Source: Petrimonas sp. IBARAKI
GTDB taxonomy: Bacteria > Bacteroidota > Bacteroidia > Bacteroidales > Dysgonomonadaceae
DNA length: 64,000 nt
NCBI GenBank assembly: GCA_002356435.2
Contig: AP018040.2
Coordinates: 496,001-560,000, forward strand
Direction of reading: 5' to 3'
This document shows, piece after piece, positions 53,748-62,639 of the stretch (position 1 is its first letter; each line of letters starts with the position of its first letter). Position numbers and translations under genes: made by a program. The notes below the pieces were generated by a model. That model searched no databases. It was given only the letters and a program-made list of their open reading frames with translations, and had not been told where the DNA came from.

Positions 53748-54137
53748 TAAAGATTCGAATCTCTCCCTTTCTTTATCTAAAAGCTTTTCAAACAACTCTA
53801 TTGTTTTATCAATTGGAAAATTATTGAAAGTGTGGTTGTTACTAACAGCACTTGTTTTGACACCACAGTTCTCATAAAAGTTGTTTGTATTATACAGAAC
53901 CGCTTCTTCGTTGTATTTTTTTAAACCCTCAACAGTAACTCCTAACGCTGAAGCAATCTCTTTCAATCTCTCGTCTTGAAATCTTTCCGTTTGTTCCATT
54001 TTTGAGATTGCCTGCTTAGTAATACCTAGCAATTCTCCTAACTCAGCTTGTGTCATACCCCGAAGTCGACGTACACGTTCTATTTTTCTTCCCAAGTGAA
54101 TGGAGTCTGCATAATCCGTCTTTTCCATATTTCTCAA
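53730..54137 (-). CDS. XRE-family transcriptional regulator (B)
   Basis: This 135-residue regulator has a helix-turn-helix (GMTQAELGELLGITKQAISKME, about 25-45) and a charged C-terminal helix (KTIELFEKLLDKERERFE) for oligomerisation. Near its 3' end is an A7 run that would allow a -1 shift into a 60-residue coiled-coil tail. It lies 41 bases after a homologous XRE gene. The pair may regulate each other or the ImmA/IrrE gene downstream. Confidence 0.85.
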   Translation of the reverse strand: MRNMEKTDYADSIHLGRKIERVRRLRGMTQAELGELLGITKQAISKMEQTERFQDERLKEIASALGVTVEGLKKYNEEAVLYNTNNFYENCGVKTSAVSNNHTFNNFPIDKTIELFEKLLDKERERFESLKKEKE

Positions 54138-54178
54138 TAATTTAAATTAATTACAGCTCAAAGCAAATTTTGTAAGGA

Positions 54179-54586
54179 TCATCTGTTTTTGAGTAGTTCA
54201 GTTTTTTCTTTTTCACTTTTCAACAAACGCTTATATAACTCAACTATTTTCTCAAATGGATCAATTTGTTTTGTATTGGAGGAGGAAGAGTTTTGATGAA
54301 AGGTATTATCTTTGATGTGATTGATATTGTTGATAACCTTATTTTCATCAAAATCCCTGATTATGTCAGGAGAAACCCCCAATACATCAGCAATCTGACT
54401 TATCATCTTTTCTTCAATTTTATTATCCCGTTCAATTCTTGATACTTCCTGTTGGCTGATGCCCAAGTCTACAGCTAAAGCTTCCTGTTTAACTCCTAAA
54501 TACATACGGACCCTTTGTATATTCCGCCCGATATGTCTTTTGTATGACTTCTCCGTTGGTCTCATGGTCATTGTATTGATATTCAT
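54179..54586 (-). CDS. XRE-family transcriptional regulator (A)
   Basis: This 135-residue XRE protein has the helix-turn-helix VKQEALAVDLGISQQEVSRIE (about 33-53) and a Lys/Glu-rich C-terminal helix (EKIVELYKRLLKSEKEKTEL). An Asn/Ser-rich linker (NSSSSNTK) joins them. It is a paralogue of the regulator downstream, with clear but modest identity. It could start at Met 1 (54586) or at Met 6 or 8. Confidence 0.85.
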   Translation of the reverse strand: MNINTMTMRPTEKSYKRHIGRNIQRVRMYLGVKQEALAVDLGISQQEVSRIERDNKIEEKMISQIADVLGVSPDIIRDFDENKVINNINHIKDNTFHQNSSSSNTKQIDPFEKIVELYKRLLKSEKEKTELLKNR

Positions 54587-54702
54587 AAAGTGAATTATAC
54601 TTTAACAAAGATAATAAAAATCAACTAAAAAACATATATGTCAACTATTTTTACGTGGAAGCACATAAGGTCTTTAATTGAGGTTTAAGCTTCAAAGTCT
54701 GA

Positions 54703-55113
54703 TTAAGTCTTTGGCTCCAGGATATCCTCCGGTTGCAAGGGAGCATAAGGGCCATCCTTCACTTCGAAGATCACGGTTCCGCTTTCCAGTACTTCCAGCG
54801 TATGCCACTGTCCGGCAGGGATATGGATGCCGTATTCTTTCTCTTTGGGATCGATCAGGAATTCTGCTGTCAGCAGCTTCGCGTCGTTGTAAAACATCAC
54901 CCGAATGCTTCCTCTCAGCACGATATAGGTCTCTGCATTATGGCTATGACGGTGAACCGGCAAGACTGTTCCGGGTTCCAACGCGTTCAGTAGCCGCTGC
55001 GCTTTCGCATCCAGCGAATCGTGCAGGTTGAAATTCATGCGGAGTCGGGAACTGGCTTTTGCCTGTCCGGTAACGGTGTTTAAAAGTTGATCGTTGATGA
55101 GCATATTCGTCAT
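54703..55113 (-). CDS. WbuC-family cupin-fold metalloprotein
   Basis: This 136-residue cupin has the two metal-binding motifs HRHSHNAETYIVLRG (about 51-65) and HIPAGQWHTLEV (about 98-109). WbuC-type proteins occur next to fucose-type and dideoxy-sugar genes in O-antigen loci and have no firm enzymatic role. It begins two bases before the Fkp stop and is the last gene of the surface-glycan locus. Confidence 0.85.
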   Translation of the reverse strand: MTNMLINDQLLNTVTGQAKASSRLRMNFNLHDSLDAKAQRLLNALEPGTVLPVHRHSHNAETYIVLRGSIRVMFYNDAKLLTAEFLIDPKEKEYGIHIPAGQWHTLEVLESGTVIFEVKDGPYAPLQPEDILEPKT

Positions 55114-55114
55114 G

Positions 55115-57967
55115 TTAAGACCTCGATACCTGGAATCCTTTGGTGGACAATTCCATTTCTACAAAGCGGGCACGATTGTTGGGAGGGTTCTCCAGGAGAA
55201 TTTTTCTGATCGTAGCCGCTGCCATCGGATCTTTGGCAACCATGTACAGGTATCCCCCTCCTCCGGCCCCCGGGAGTTTGTATCCGTTGCAGTAAGGTTT
55301 CACCAGGCTTATTATTTGTTCCACTGCGGGAGGGTTTGTCCCCGGATCAATCGCTTTCTTCTGTTCCCAAGTTTTAGATATCATCTGTCCATACTTTGTG
55401 AAATCGCCCCGCTGGATGCATTCCGCCATATCTAACGCATGTGTTTTCATTTCGTCCAGCAGCTGCAGGTGGCCCGCTGAATTCAGGAACATTCCCCGAA
55501 CTATCTCGGCGAGTATGCTTTTGGCCACACGGGTAACACCCGTATAATACAGCAGGTGGCACGGTTTGTACTCCGGATGGGTAAGCAAATAGTCGGGCAA
55601 CCAGTTCACGCGGGGCTTTTGTTCAAATCCTGCCTCGCTTTGCAACAGTTTAATCCCGTGAAAAACACCGCCGTACTGGTCCTGCCATCCCCCGCCGGTG
55701 GTCAGCAATTGCTCCAGGACAAGTGTATAGGAACAGATATCGGTTTTATCCCATTGCAACCCGCAAAAGTCATTGAGTGCGCCCAATACTGTAGAAGCGA
55801 GAAGGGAACTGGTCCCCATTCCCGATCCGGCAGGAATAGCGACGAGCAATGTCAACTCAATCCCCGATCCGATGTATTGCAGTTGTTCTTTTAATGTCCG
55901 GAAATTGTTTTCCGAAAATTCCGGTATGAACCCACAAAGAGCCAGAGCCGCTTTTGGAATGGAAAAGGGTGAGCCTATTTTTTTGTAATCCCTTAGCTCC
56001 TCGAACGTTGTTACGGTTTCTGCAGCGCCCAGGTCGATGGAGCGGAGCAGTATGTGATGCTCCTGGCAGGGTTTTACGTACACTTGCAAGGGAGGCTGTC
56101 CGTTAAGTTCAACAGCAAGGTTTACGACGTTTCCCCCGGTAAAAAGAGAGAATGGCGGTGTGTCCGTCCATCCCCCGGCGATATCTATCCGCGCCGGGCT
56201 TCGTCCCCAGACAATCTGATCGGGGTGGACATTCAGTGAAGGAGTTCTTTTGGAGTGCCTGAGTGCATTTACCAATCCGTCCCTCAAAAGAGAGAATGCC
56301 GCCTCTTCCTCTTTCTTCGCATTATCTTTATCTTCAGTCAGTGAAAAAATCCTTGAACGCAGCATGTTGTTGTGGATTCGGGTCATCCTGTCGGAAGAGT
56401 CTTTCACGGTATCCGGGACGGTTAAGCCCATCCGTGCGTATTCTGCAGCCACATCCGATAAGTCTAGCTGATAGAATACGCTTTTCTCGTAATTGTTTTC
56501 CAGCGCTTTGAAGTTTTCCTTTCTCAGCTTTTCACGTTGGGCATAAAGGCGCTGGAGGAAGGCAAAATCCATCAGGTCATCCGCAGAGAAACGTTCGGAA
56601 GTTCTCCAGATGGTTCCTCCCCGGTCATTCCACGGCTCGTTTATCATCCATTTAAGCACAGGTTCTATCTCTTCTTTGGAACTGACGTAAGGAAATAACT
56701 TACACTTCTGCAGGTCGGATGCCTGCCCACCCAAGTCGGTTATTTCCAGGTTTCGCTGCTGTAGCCATTCGCTAACGGGTTGTCCCATCCACAGGGTAGA
56801 AGCATGCCTGATATCGCCTTTAAATGCATCGTCTATCCCGTAAGGGCGCACAGCGTATCCTTTTTCTCCAACAGGAACAATATCGATGCAAATTCCCGAT
56901 GGGATGTGGATATCCCAGTCATTTTCGGGCACTCCCGTGATCACATGATCCGAAGCAATTGCCCACTTTTCAGGTATGACCGAGTTTTCAATCCACACGT
57001 TCCGGTTGCTTTCGTTGAAAGAGATGTCTATCCGTGAGTTTTGGGTAAAAATGGCAGGGTTGGGCTTGATTTTCTTGTGCATTACCAGCCGTTGGTCAGT
57101 TACCTTTTCCTGTAAAGCCAGGGTAGATGAGATCAGCTCACGGCTTGTGCCGTAGTGGTGAAAGCGTGCATCGGGCAAGGGGACGATTTTTACCGATAAT
57201 TGGTTGATGTCGTCGTCTTTGATCGGTGGATTTTCGCCCAACGCCAAGCCAAAGTGACTATACAGGTCGTAAAACACGAGCTTCCCGTCCGCGCCGTAAG
57301 AGCGTTCCCTGAGCAATTGTACTGCCCGGTCACTCAATAACCACAATCCGATGTCCATCAGGAAAAAATGTGTCCGGACACGCGTTTCCAGCTCTTCAAT
57401 GGAGGGCTTTTGCATCATACGGTCCAGGACCCCGGGTGTTTCCCTCAATGCGGAAAAGACACCGTGACGGGTTGCCAGAGAAGAATCTACCCAAAGCCCG
57501 AAGCAAACCACATCCGCTTCAGGAATAGCGGGAAGTGCGCCATTAACGTCGATAAAGACATCTCCACTGGCTATGAGTGTCCGAAGCGGCTGCGGTGCCT
57601 CCTTCATTATTTTCTCGTACAGGGGAAGCTGTACCGTCAGTAGGTCTTGGGACAATCTCTGTCCTCTTGCCCACCGGAATACGGGGATAGGAGCGTTTAT
57701 TTTTCCTGAGACCGCATATGCCGGCAGCCGTCTGCTTTGACCGCCTGCGTGAATGAGGATTCGTTGTTCTTTAGCGAGCCACTCTTCAAAAGAGGTTTGC
57801 CCGTCTTCGTTTCGGTAACATTCCTCCAGCAGCCACGTTGTGCCGCCACCGGATCCCAGCCGGGTGTCTTTCGGGTCTGATGTACAAAACCATTGTCCTT
57901 TTCTGTTTTTGAGCAGTGTGGGAAAATTGTCTGCGGCGTTTAGTGGAAGAGAGATCAGGTATTTCAT
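55115..57967 (-). CDS. fkp: Bifunctional L-fucokinase / fucose-1-phosphate guanylyltransferase
   Basis: This 950-residue enzyme makes GDP-L-fucose from salvaged L-fucose. The N-terminal half is the fucose-1-phosphate guanylyltransferase (LIHAGGQSRRLPAYAVSGK at about 70-88), the C-terminal half is a GHMP kinase (VWGRSPARIDIAGGWTDTPP at about 588-607 and IPAGSGMGTSSLLA near 735). The length is typical of Bacteroides Fkp. In Bacteroides it allows host fucose to be placed on capsule and glycoproteins. It is followed by WbuC and preceded by the WecA-like gene. Confidence 0.97.
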   Translation of the reverse strand: MKYLISLPLNAADNFPTLLKNRKGQWFCTSDPKDTRLGSGGGTTWLLEECYRNEDGQTSFEEWLAKEQRILIHAGGQSRRLPAYAVSGKINAPIPVFRWARGQRLSQDLLTVQLPLYEKIMKEAPQPLRTLIASGDVFIDVNGALPAIPEADVVCFGLWVDSSLATRHGVFSALRETPGVLDRMMQKPSIEELETRVRTHFFLMDIGLWLLSDRAVQLLRERSYGADGKLVFYDLYSHFGLALGENPPIKDDDINQLSVKIVPLPDARFHHYGTSRELISSTLALQEKVTDQRLVMHKKIKPNPAIFTQNSRIDISFNESNRNVWIENSVIPEKWAIASDHVITGVPENDWDIHIPSGICIDIVPVGEKGYAVRPYGIDDAFKGDIRHASTLWMGQPVSEWLQQRNLEITDLGGQASDLQKCKLFPYVSSKEEIEPVLKWMINEPWNDRGGTIWRTSERFSADDLMDFAFLQRLYAQREKLRKENFKALENNYEKSVFYQLDLSDVAAEYARMGLTVPDTVKDSSDRMTRIHNNMLRSRIFSLTEDKDNAKKEEEAAFSLLRDGLVNALRHSKRTPSLNVHPDQIVWGRSPARIDIAGGWTDTPPFSLFTGGNVVNLAVELNGQPPLQVYVKPCQEHHILLRSIDLGAAETVTTFEELRDYKKIGSPFSIPKAALALCGFIPEFSENNFRTLKEQLQYIGSGIELTLLVAIPAGSGMGTSSLLASTVLGALNDFCGLQWDKTDICSYTLVLEQLLTTGGGWQDQYGGVFHGIKLLQSEAGFEQKPRVNWLPDYLLTHPEYKPCHLLYYTGVTRVAKSILAEIVRGMFLNSAGHLQLLDEMKTHALDMAECIQRGDFTKYGQMISKTWEQKKAIDPGTNPPAVEQIISLVKPYCNGYKLPGAGGGGYLYMVAKDPMAAATIRKILLENPPNNRARFVEMELSTKGFQVSRS

Positions 57968-58003
57968 TTTTGCATCTGTGTTATCGGCCTACCCGTTTTA
58001 TAA

Positions 58004-58957
58004 TCACGGATTTGATATTTTTACGAATTTAAACTTAAATGAATAGATCAATATCAATAGAATCGCCAGGATTATTAAGATCCACCATCCCATTACCGGG
58101 TAAAGTATAATGATCAGCGCGGAGCAGAGCAGTTGCACCGTGAAGTAGATTAGCGACACCAACCGGTGGGGTGCCTTCTTTTCGTTTGCCAGTATCTGAT
58201 AGAAATGGAGCCGGTGCGCCTCCATAATATTTTGTTTCAGGTAAATGCGGTGCAGGATGGTCATCACTGTATCCACTCCGTAAACCATCAGGAAACCAAT
58301 CCATATCAGGTTCTCCGTTTTTATGATCAATATTAGCAGTAGTGTCACAATCCAGAAAGCGATGGTCACGCTTCCCACATCCCCGGCAAAGCACCGGGCT
58401 CTTTTTCTGAAATTGAAGAAGAGAAACACGGCGGATGCAATCATTGGGTACCAGATCAGGTCAGGATGTACAAAGTTACCGTACGACAGGTTTACATATT
58501 GGAGAGATGCCAGCACCGCGATACTGTATAGTCCCGTGATGCCGTTGATGCCATCCATAAAGTTGTAGGCATTCACAATACCGATGAAGACGATGTATCC
58601 TAGAGCGATTGCCCACCAGGGATACATCCCGAATGCACCGGCGAGGATAAAAGCGCAAGTCATCGCTACCAGTTGGGCCAGGAGTCGTACTTTCTGTCCG
58701 AGGCCTTTTACATCGTCCCAAAGGCTTATGCCTGCCATTAATGTGATTCCTGTCAGGAACCAGCCTGACATTTCGGAGGAATTGAACAACATGTATAGTA
58801 GGGCCGCAACCCACCAGATAATGCCGCCTCCCCGTATAGTAATGTAATTGTGCGAACTCCGTTCGTTCGGTTTGTCGATGATGTTGTATTTGTTTGCGAA
58901 ACGGAAGTAAAGGAGTTCTGTTAAAAACAGAATTACCGTGACAAGTAGATATAACAT
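58004..58957 (-). CDS. WecA/WbpL-like polyprenyl-phosphate sugar-1-phosphate transferase
   Basis: This 317-residue integral membrane enzyme of the MraY/WecA family has about ten helices. Motifs are NERSSHNYITIRGGGI (after the first helix), LWDDVKGL, NAYNFMDGINGITG and CFAGDVGS, with Asp residues for catalysis and Mg binding. It transfers a HexNAc-1-phosphate or FucNAc-1-phosphate to undecaprenyl phosphate, starting the repeat unit. The epimerase next to it is also of the WbpV kind, which fits a FucNAc-type initiator. Confidence 0.92.
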   Translation of the reverse strand: MLYLLVTVILFLTELLYFRFANKYNIIDKPNERSSHNYITIRGGGIIWWVAALLYMLFNSSEMSGWFLTGITLMAGISLWDDVKGLGQKVRLLAQLVAMTCAFILAGAFGMYPWWAIALGYIVFIGIVNAYNFMDGINGITGLYSIAVLASLQYVNLSYGNFVHPDLIWYPMIASAVFLFFNFRKRARCFAGDVGSVTIAFWIVTLLLILIIKTENLIWIGFLMVYGVDTVMTILHRIYLKQNIMEAHRLHFYQILANEKKAPHRLVSLIYFTVQLLCSALIIILYPVMGWWILIILAILLILIYSFKFKFVKISNP

Positions 58958-58967
58958 ATTTAACTCT

Positions 58968-59867
58968 CTATTCGATTTTGAAATTATTCAATACATTTAA
59001 TGGTTTCCAGTTCAGTTCCCTTTTTGCTTTTTCATTGGAGAACGTTAGTGATTCCGTAATTTTAGATAATTTCAAAGAATTTATGGGAGCTTTCTGTCCC
59101 AACAGATTTCCCACCAAAGCCATGGATTTTGCCAGCCAATATGGAATAGATTGAGAAAGCTTTTTCTCCGATTGTTGGGCAATCAATACTTCCAGTTCTC
59201 TGAAAGTAGGTTGTGAGTCATCGCATACGTTGTAAACGCCACCTTTCTCTATTAAAGCTGGAAGGAGACGGGCAATATCGTGAACCATCAGTACGCTCTT
59301 TTTTGCTTTACCTCCGGCAATGGATAGGTATCTGCCGGTTTTAATCCCTTTTATCATTGCTCCCAAATTTCCCGGAGGATTTGGTCCTGCAATTAAGGAA
59401 GGCCTAATAATACTCAGTACTACGTTATTTTTGCTGCACCATTCAGTAAGGAACTGTTCTGCCTCTATTTTACTCAACGCATAAGGGGTATCGCCATTCA
59501 ATGGATACTCTTCCGTTATGTTTTCACCGGTTTCCAATCCATAGACCGCTACTGTACTGACAAAAATAAATGCTTTTGGTAAATGTGCCTTCTCCAAAGC
59601 CTTACACAGATTTTTAGTACCCTCGTAATTCACATCAAAAAACAACTTTTTCTCCTCCTCCGTTTTCGGTACTATATGCGCTTTACCCGCAGCATGTAGA
59701 ATAACTTCAAACGGCTCGTTAAATTCAGGAATATTGTTGGCTATATTTACGTTGTAAGTATCCTCATCGGTAAGCCCCAATGTTTTTACATCGAAACTCT
59801 CTTTCAACAAAGGTTTCAAATTTACACCCAAAAATCCGGAAGCTCCTGTAAATAATAATTTGTTCAT
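58968..59867 (-). CDS. NAD-dependent epimerase/dehydratase (WbpV/GalE-like)
   Basis: This 299-residue extended SDR has the cofactor motif TGASGFLG at 7-14, FVSTVAVYG with the catalytic Ser, and YALSKIEAE with Tyr-xxx-Lys near 133-137. It resembles the WbpV/WbjF type 4-epimerase or reductase that forms UDP-FucNAc-type sugars used by WbpL. It begins four bases before the GT2 stop and ends 11 bases before the WecA-like gene. The exact reaction is inferred. Confidence 0.88.
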   Translation of the reverse strand: MNKLLFTGASGFLGVNLKPLLKESFDVKTLGLTDEDTYNVNIANNIPEFNEPFEVILHAAGKAHIVPKTEEEKKLFFDVNYEGTKNLCKALEKAHLPKAFIFVSTVAVYGLETGENITEEYPLNGDTPYALSKIEAEQFLTEWCSKNNVVLSIIRPSLIAGPNPPGNLGAMIKGIKTGRYLSIAGGKAKKSVLMVHDIARLLPALIEKGGVYNVCDDSQPTFRELEVLIAQQSEKKLSQSIPYWLAKSMALVGNLLGQKAPINSLKLSKITESLTFSNEKAKRELNWKPLNVLNNFKIE

Positions 59868-60619
59868 TTTTTTAGAAATTGAAGTAACTTTGGTAATAGC
59901 CGATAAATAGGATACAATACAGGAGGTTTAAATCCATTGGTCCTGAAAGCCTCCATACACTCAAAATTTTGTTTTCGTACATTTTCCCAGTTTTTGCTGG
60001 TTGCACCTCCTAACCTCATTCTTATGGTTGTAATAGGGAGGTATTTTGTTTTTATGTTGTGTTTTTCAAAAAAACGAAGCATTAGCTCAAAATCGGCAGC
60101 CAAAGGAAAATTTAAATTAAATAATCCGTATTTCTCATATACATCTTTGCGTAAATACAAAGTGGGATGCGGAGGATGCCATCCTTTGAAAAAACTTTTC
60201 TTTTTAAAGGGTCCTGAAATCCAATGCCTGACAATTTTCGAAGGGTCATTCTGCTGTACATAGTAAAGATTTGTGTAAACAGCTTCCAGCCCAGAATCTT
60301 CTAAAAATTCATTTACAATTTTGGTAATTACATCCTTGTCTGCAAAAAAATCATCTGAATTCAGAATACCAATGACATCACCCGTTGCTGCTTGTATACC
60401 TTTATTCATGGCATCGTAGATACCTTTATCCGGTTCGGAGATAATAGTGGTGACTCTTTTTCCGTATTTCGTTACCAGTTCCAGAGTGTTGTCCTTACTT
60501 GCTCCGTCCACAATAATGTGTTCTACATCAGGATAAGTTTGCGCATTTGTGCTTTCGAGCGTGTCTATGATAGTTTCCGCACTGTTATATGTAGAAGTAA
60601 TAATGGATGTCTTTATCAT
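59864..60619 (-). CDS. Glycosyltransferase family 2
   Basis: This 251-residue GT-A transferase has TSIITSTYNSAETI at the N-terminus, IIVDGASKDNT near 35, GIYDAMNKGI, and the metal-binding ILNSDDFFADKD near residue 86. It would add one sugar to the lipid-linked repeat unit. It lies ten bases after the beta-helix gene and overlaps the epimerase by four bases. Acceptor and donor are unknown. Confidence 0.92.
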   Translation of the reverse strand: MIKTSIITSTYNSAETIIDTLESTNAQTYPDVEHIIVDGASKDNTLELVTKYGKRVTTIISEPDKGIYDAMNKGIQAATGDVIGILNSDDFFADKDVITKIVNEFLEDSGLEAVYTNLYYVQQNDPSKIVRHWISGPFKKKSFFKGWHPPHPTLYLRKDVYEKYGLFNLNFPLAADFELMLRFFEKHNIKTKYLPITTIRMRLGGATSKNWENVRKQNFECMEAFRTNGFKPPVLYPIYRLLPKLLQFLKK

Positions 60620-60629
60620 TTTAAATAGC

Positions 60630-62636
60630 TTATAGAACCGCTTTCTTCCAAATATTTGAATCAGTCACACCTGCTTTTCGATAATCAAAGGGTTTAAAGT
60701 TTATTTTCTTTATATTTGAAGTACTCTTAAAAGTAAAATCATTCGATTCTGGATTGTTAAAATATGGATCTAATATATAAGAATGAACGTCTTTTTTTGT
60801 TTTGGTTTTCCATCCGTCAAAAGAGTTATAATAAAATTTCACTTCTTTTTGTCGGGGATTCCAATAAATGTTGTTATCCGAAACAAAGTTTGCAATGTCC
60901 CATCCTGTCCGGTCAGATAGTTTTCCGTTAGTATAATAAACAATATTATTCGTAAACGTAAATGAATTATGATTTTCTTTTCGGGAAACCTCTAACTGGC
61001 TGTTTACTTGATTGGCAAAAATATTATTCCTGACGATGTTGTTTTTCCCGTAATGCTGGTGAAACCCGGCACTCTTGCAATTATATACCAAGTTATTTTC
61101 CATTAAAATATCCGACGAACCTTCATCCAAATAAATTCCCCAGCCTCTAAAATCATTCGAAAAAACATCATGGATTACATTATTGCTTATTTCGGTTCCG
61201 GGGGAAGGGCCTAATGTATATACACCGCCTAAATCGCTCAGTTGAGAAAAGCCCAAGTGATGAATATGATTATATATAATTTTGTTGTTTTTGGCAACGC
61301 TGTTTCTATAACCCCACACCCAGCCAACAGACACTCCCGAATATAGAAAATGGGATATTTCGTTGTGAGAAACAATATTATTTCCCGAATGGAATATGAT
61401 AACCCCAACTCCTGTTGGGATTTCTTGCCCGCCATACCTGATAATATTATTTTCTATTGCAATGTTTTGGGTGGCGAATTTAGCATTTGGGGGCGGAGCA
61501 ATATCGCCAATTTTAATGCCGCCAATACCCAAATCATGTATATATGAGTTTAGAATTTTTACATTATCGCATCCTTTTCTTATCCACGCAGCGTTGTTGC
61601 TGACATTGGCAATTTCGCAATTATCGAAGGATATATTTTCCGCAAAGTTTAATGTGACGGCAGCTGTTGTGGGCGATGCCGATTGGGCCGGCATATCGCC
61701 GCGCAGCGACATTATCCGGTTGGTATGCTGAAACGATATATTTTTGAAAGTGATATTTTTCACCTTTTTTTCGGCCGTTCCTTCAATCTTTAAAAGTTCA
61801 TTCAGAAGAGGGATTTCCACAACGGTATTCGCGATTATTTCGCCTTCACGCGGCATATAATACAGGATATTTTTGTCATCCAAGAACCACTCTCCGGGGC
61901 TGTCCAGAAAACTCAACGAATTTTCGAAATAAAATTGAGATGCTCTGTCCAATGCAACCCAATCGGGGAAAAGAGAAGTTTCTACTTGAATTGATTTGGT
62001 ATCTGAGGCACTATTATTTATGCGCGTCCGCGTTCTGTTCCACTGGTGGTTGAATGCCACAAGAATATTCTTTTTGTCTTTTGCCGTGTTCAGTGTTTTC
62101 CACTGTTCCGGTGTCAAATAAATAGTATGCAGCGATTTTTTGTTCGTTTTATCTTTGTTTTCTTCTACTTTCGATGTGGCATAAAGTTTGTTTAAATTAG
62201 GGGTGCGGGCAAGTGTCGCTCTTTTTCCGTTCACAAAAATTTGTTGAATATTCATCTTGTTTTTTTTAACGAAAGAAGATAGGTCTAATGTCCAAAAAGC
62301 ACCCGAACGTTTTGTAAATTTTCCCACAGAAACGCTCCCTTTGAGAATGGGCATGTGGTCTTTGTCTCCTTCAACAAGCAGATTCTTCTGTCCAATCCAC
62401 AGTGCAGAATTTATCTCAATAGATGAGTTAAGAATGTATTCTCCACCGGCCACTATTATCTTTTGATTTTCGCCTTTAAGATCTGATGCGAGAGCTATTG
62501 CTTTTACCAGACTCTTAACTGGATAGTTGCCGCTGCCGTTGTAACTGTCGTTACCTTTGGTTGAAACATACACCTGACTATGAATCCATAGGCTGGTGCT
62601 CAATAAAATCAATATGATAATAAGAATTTTCTTCAT
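60630..62636 (-). CDS. Secreted right-handed parallel beta-helix protein
   Basis: This 668-residue protein has a signal peptide (STSLWIHSQ) and a start VYVSTKGNDSYNGSG typical of DUF1565/pectate-lyase-like beta helices. Repeated N-rich coils follow from about residue 290 to 600 (for example ENNIIRYGGQEIPT, NVIHDVFSNDFRGWG, NNLVYNCKSAGF, NNIVYY). Such proteins in glycan loci are lyases, epimerases or depolymerases of the surface polymer. No catalytic residues can be assigned. It lies inside the glycan operon, four bases after a glycosyltransferase. Confidence 0.85.
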   Translation of the reverse strand: MKKILIIILILLSTSLWIHSQVYVSTKGNDSYNGSGNYPVKSLVKAIALASDLKGENQKIIVAGGEYILNSSIEINSALWIGQKNLLVEGDKDHMPILKGSVSVGKFTKRSGAFWTLDLSSFVKKNKMNIQQIFVNGKRATLARTPNLNKLYATSKVEENKDKTNKKSLHTIYLTPEQWKTLNTAKDKKNILVAFNHQWNRTRTRINNSASDTKSIQVETSLFPDWVALDRASQFYFENSLSFLDSPGEWFLDDKNILYYMPREGEIIANTVVEIPLLNELLKIEGTAEKKVKNITFKNISFQHTNRIMSLRGDMPAQSASPTTAAVTLNFAENISFDNCEIANVSNNAAWIRKGCDNVKILNSYIHDLGIGGIKIGDIAPPPNAKFATQNIAIENNIIRYGGQEIPTGVGVIIFHSGNNIVSHNEISHFLYSGVSVGWVWGYRNSVAKNNKIIYNHIHHLGFSQLSDLGGVYTLGPSPGTEISNNVIHDVFSNDFRGWGIYLDEGSSDILMENNLVYNCKSAGFHQHYGKNNIVRNNIFANQVNSQLEVSRKENHNSFTFTNNIVYYTNGKLSDRTGWDIANFVSDNNIYWNPRQKEVKFYYNSFDGWKTKTKKDVHSYILDPYFNNPESNDFTFKSTSNIKKINFKPFDYRKAGVTDSNIWKKAVL

Positions 62637-62639
62637 TAT

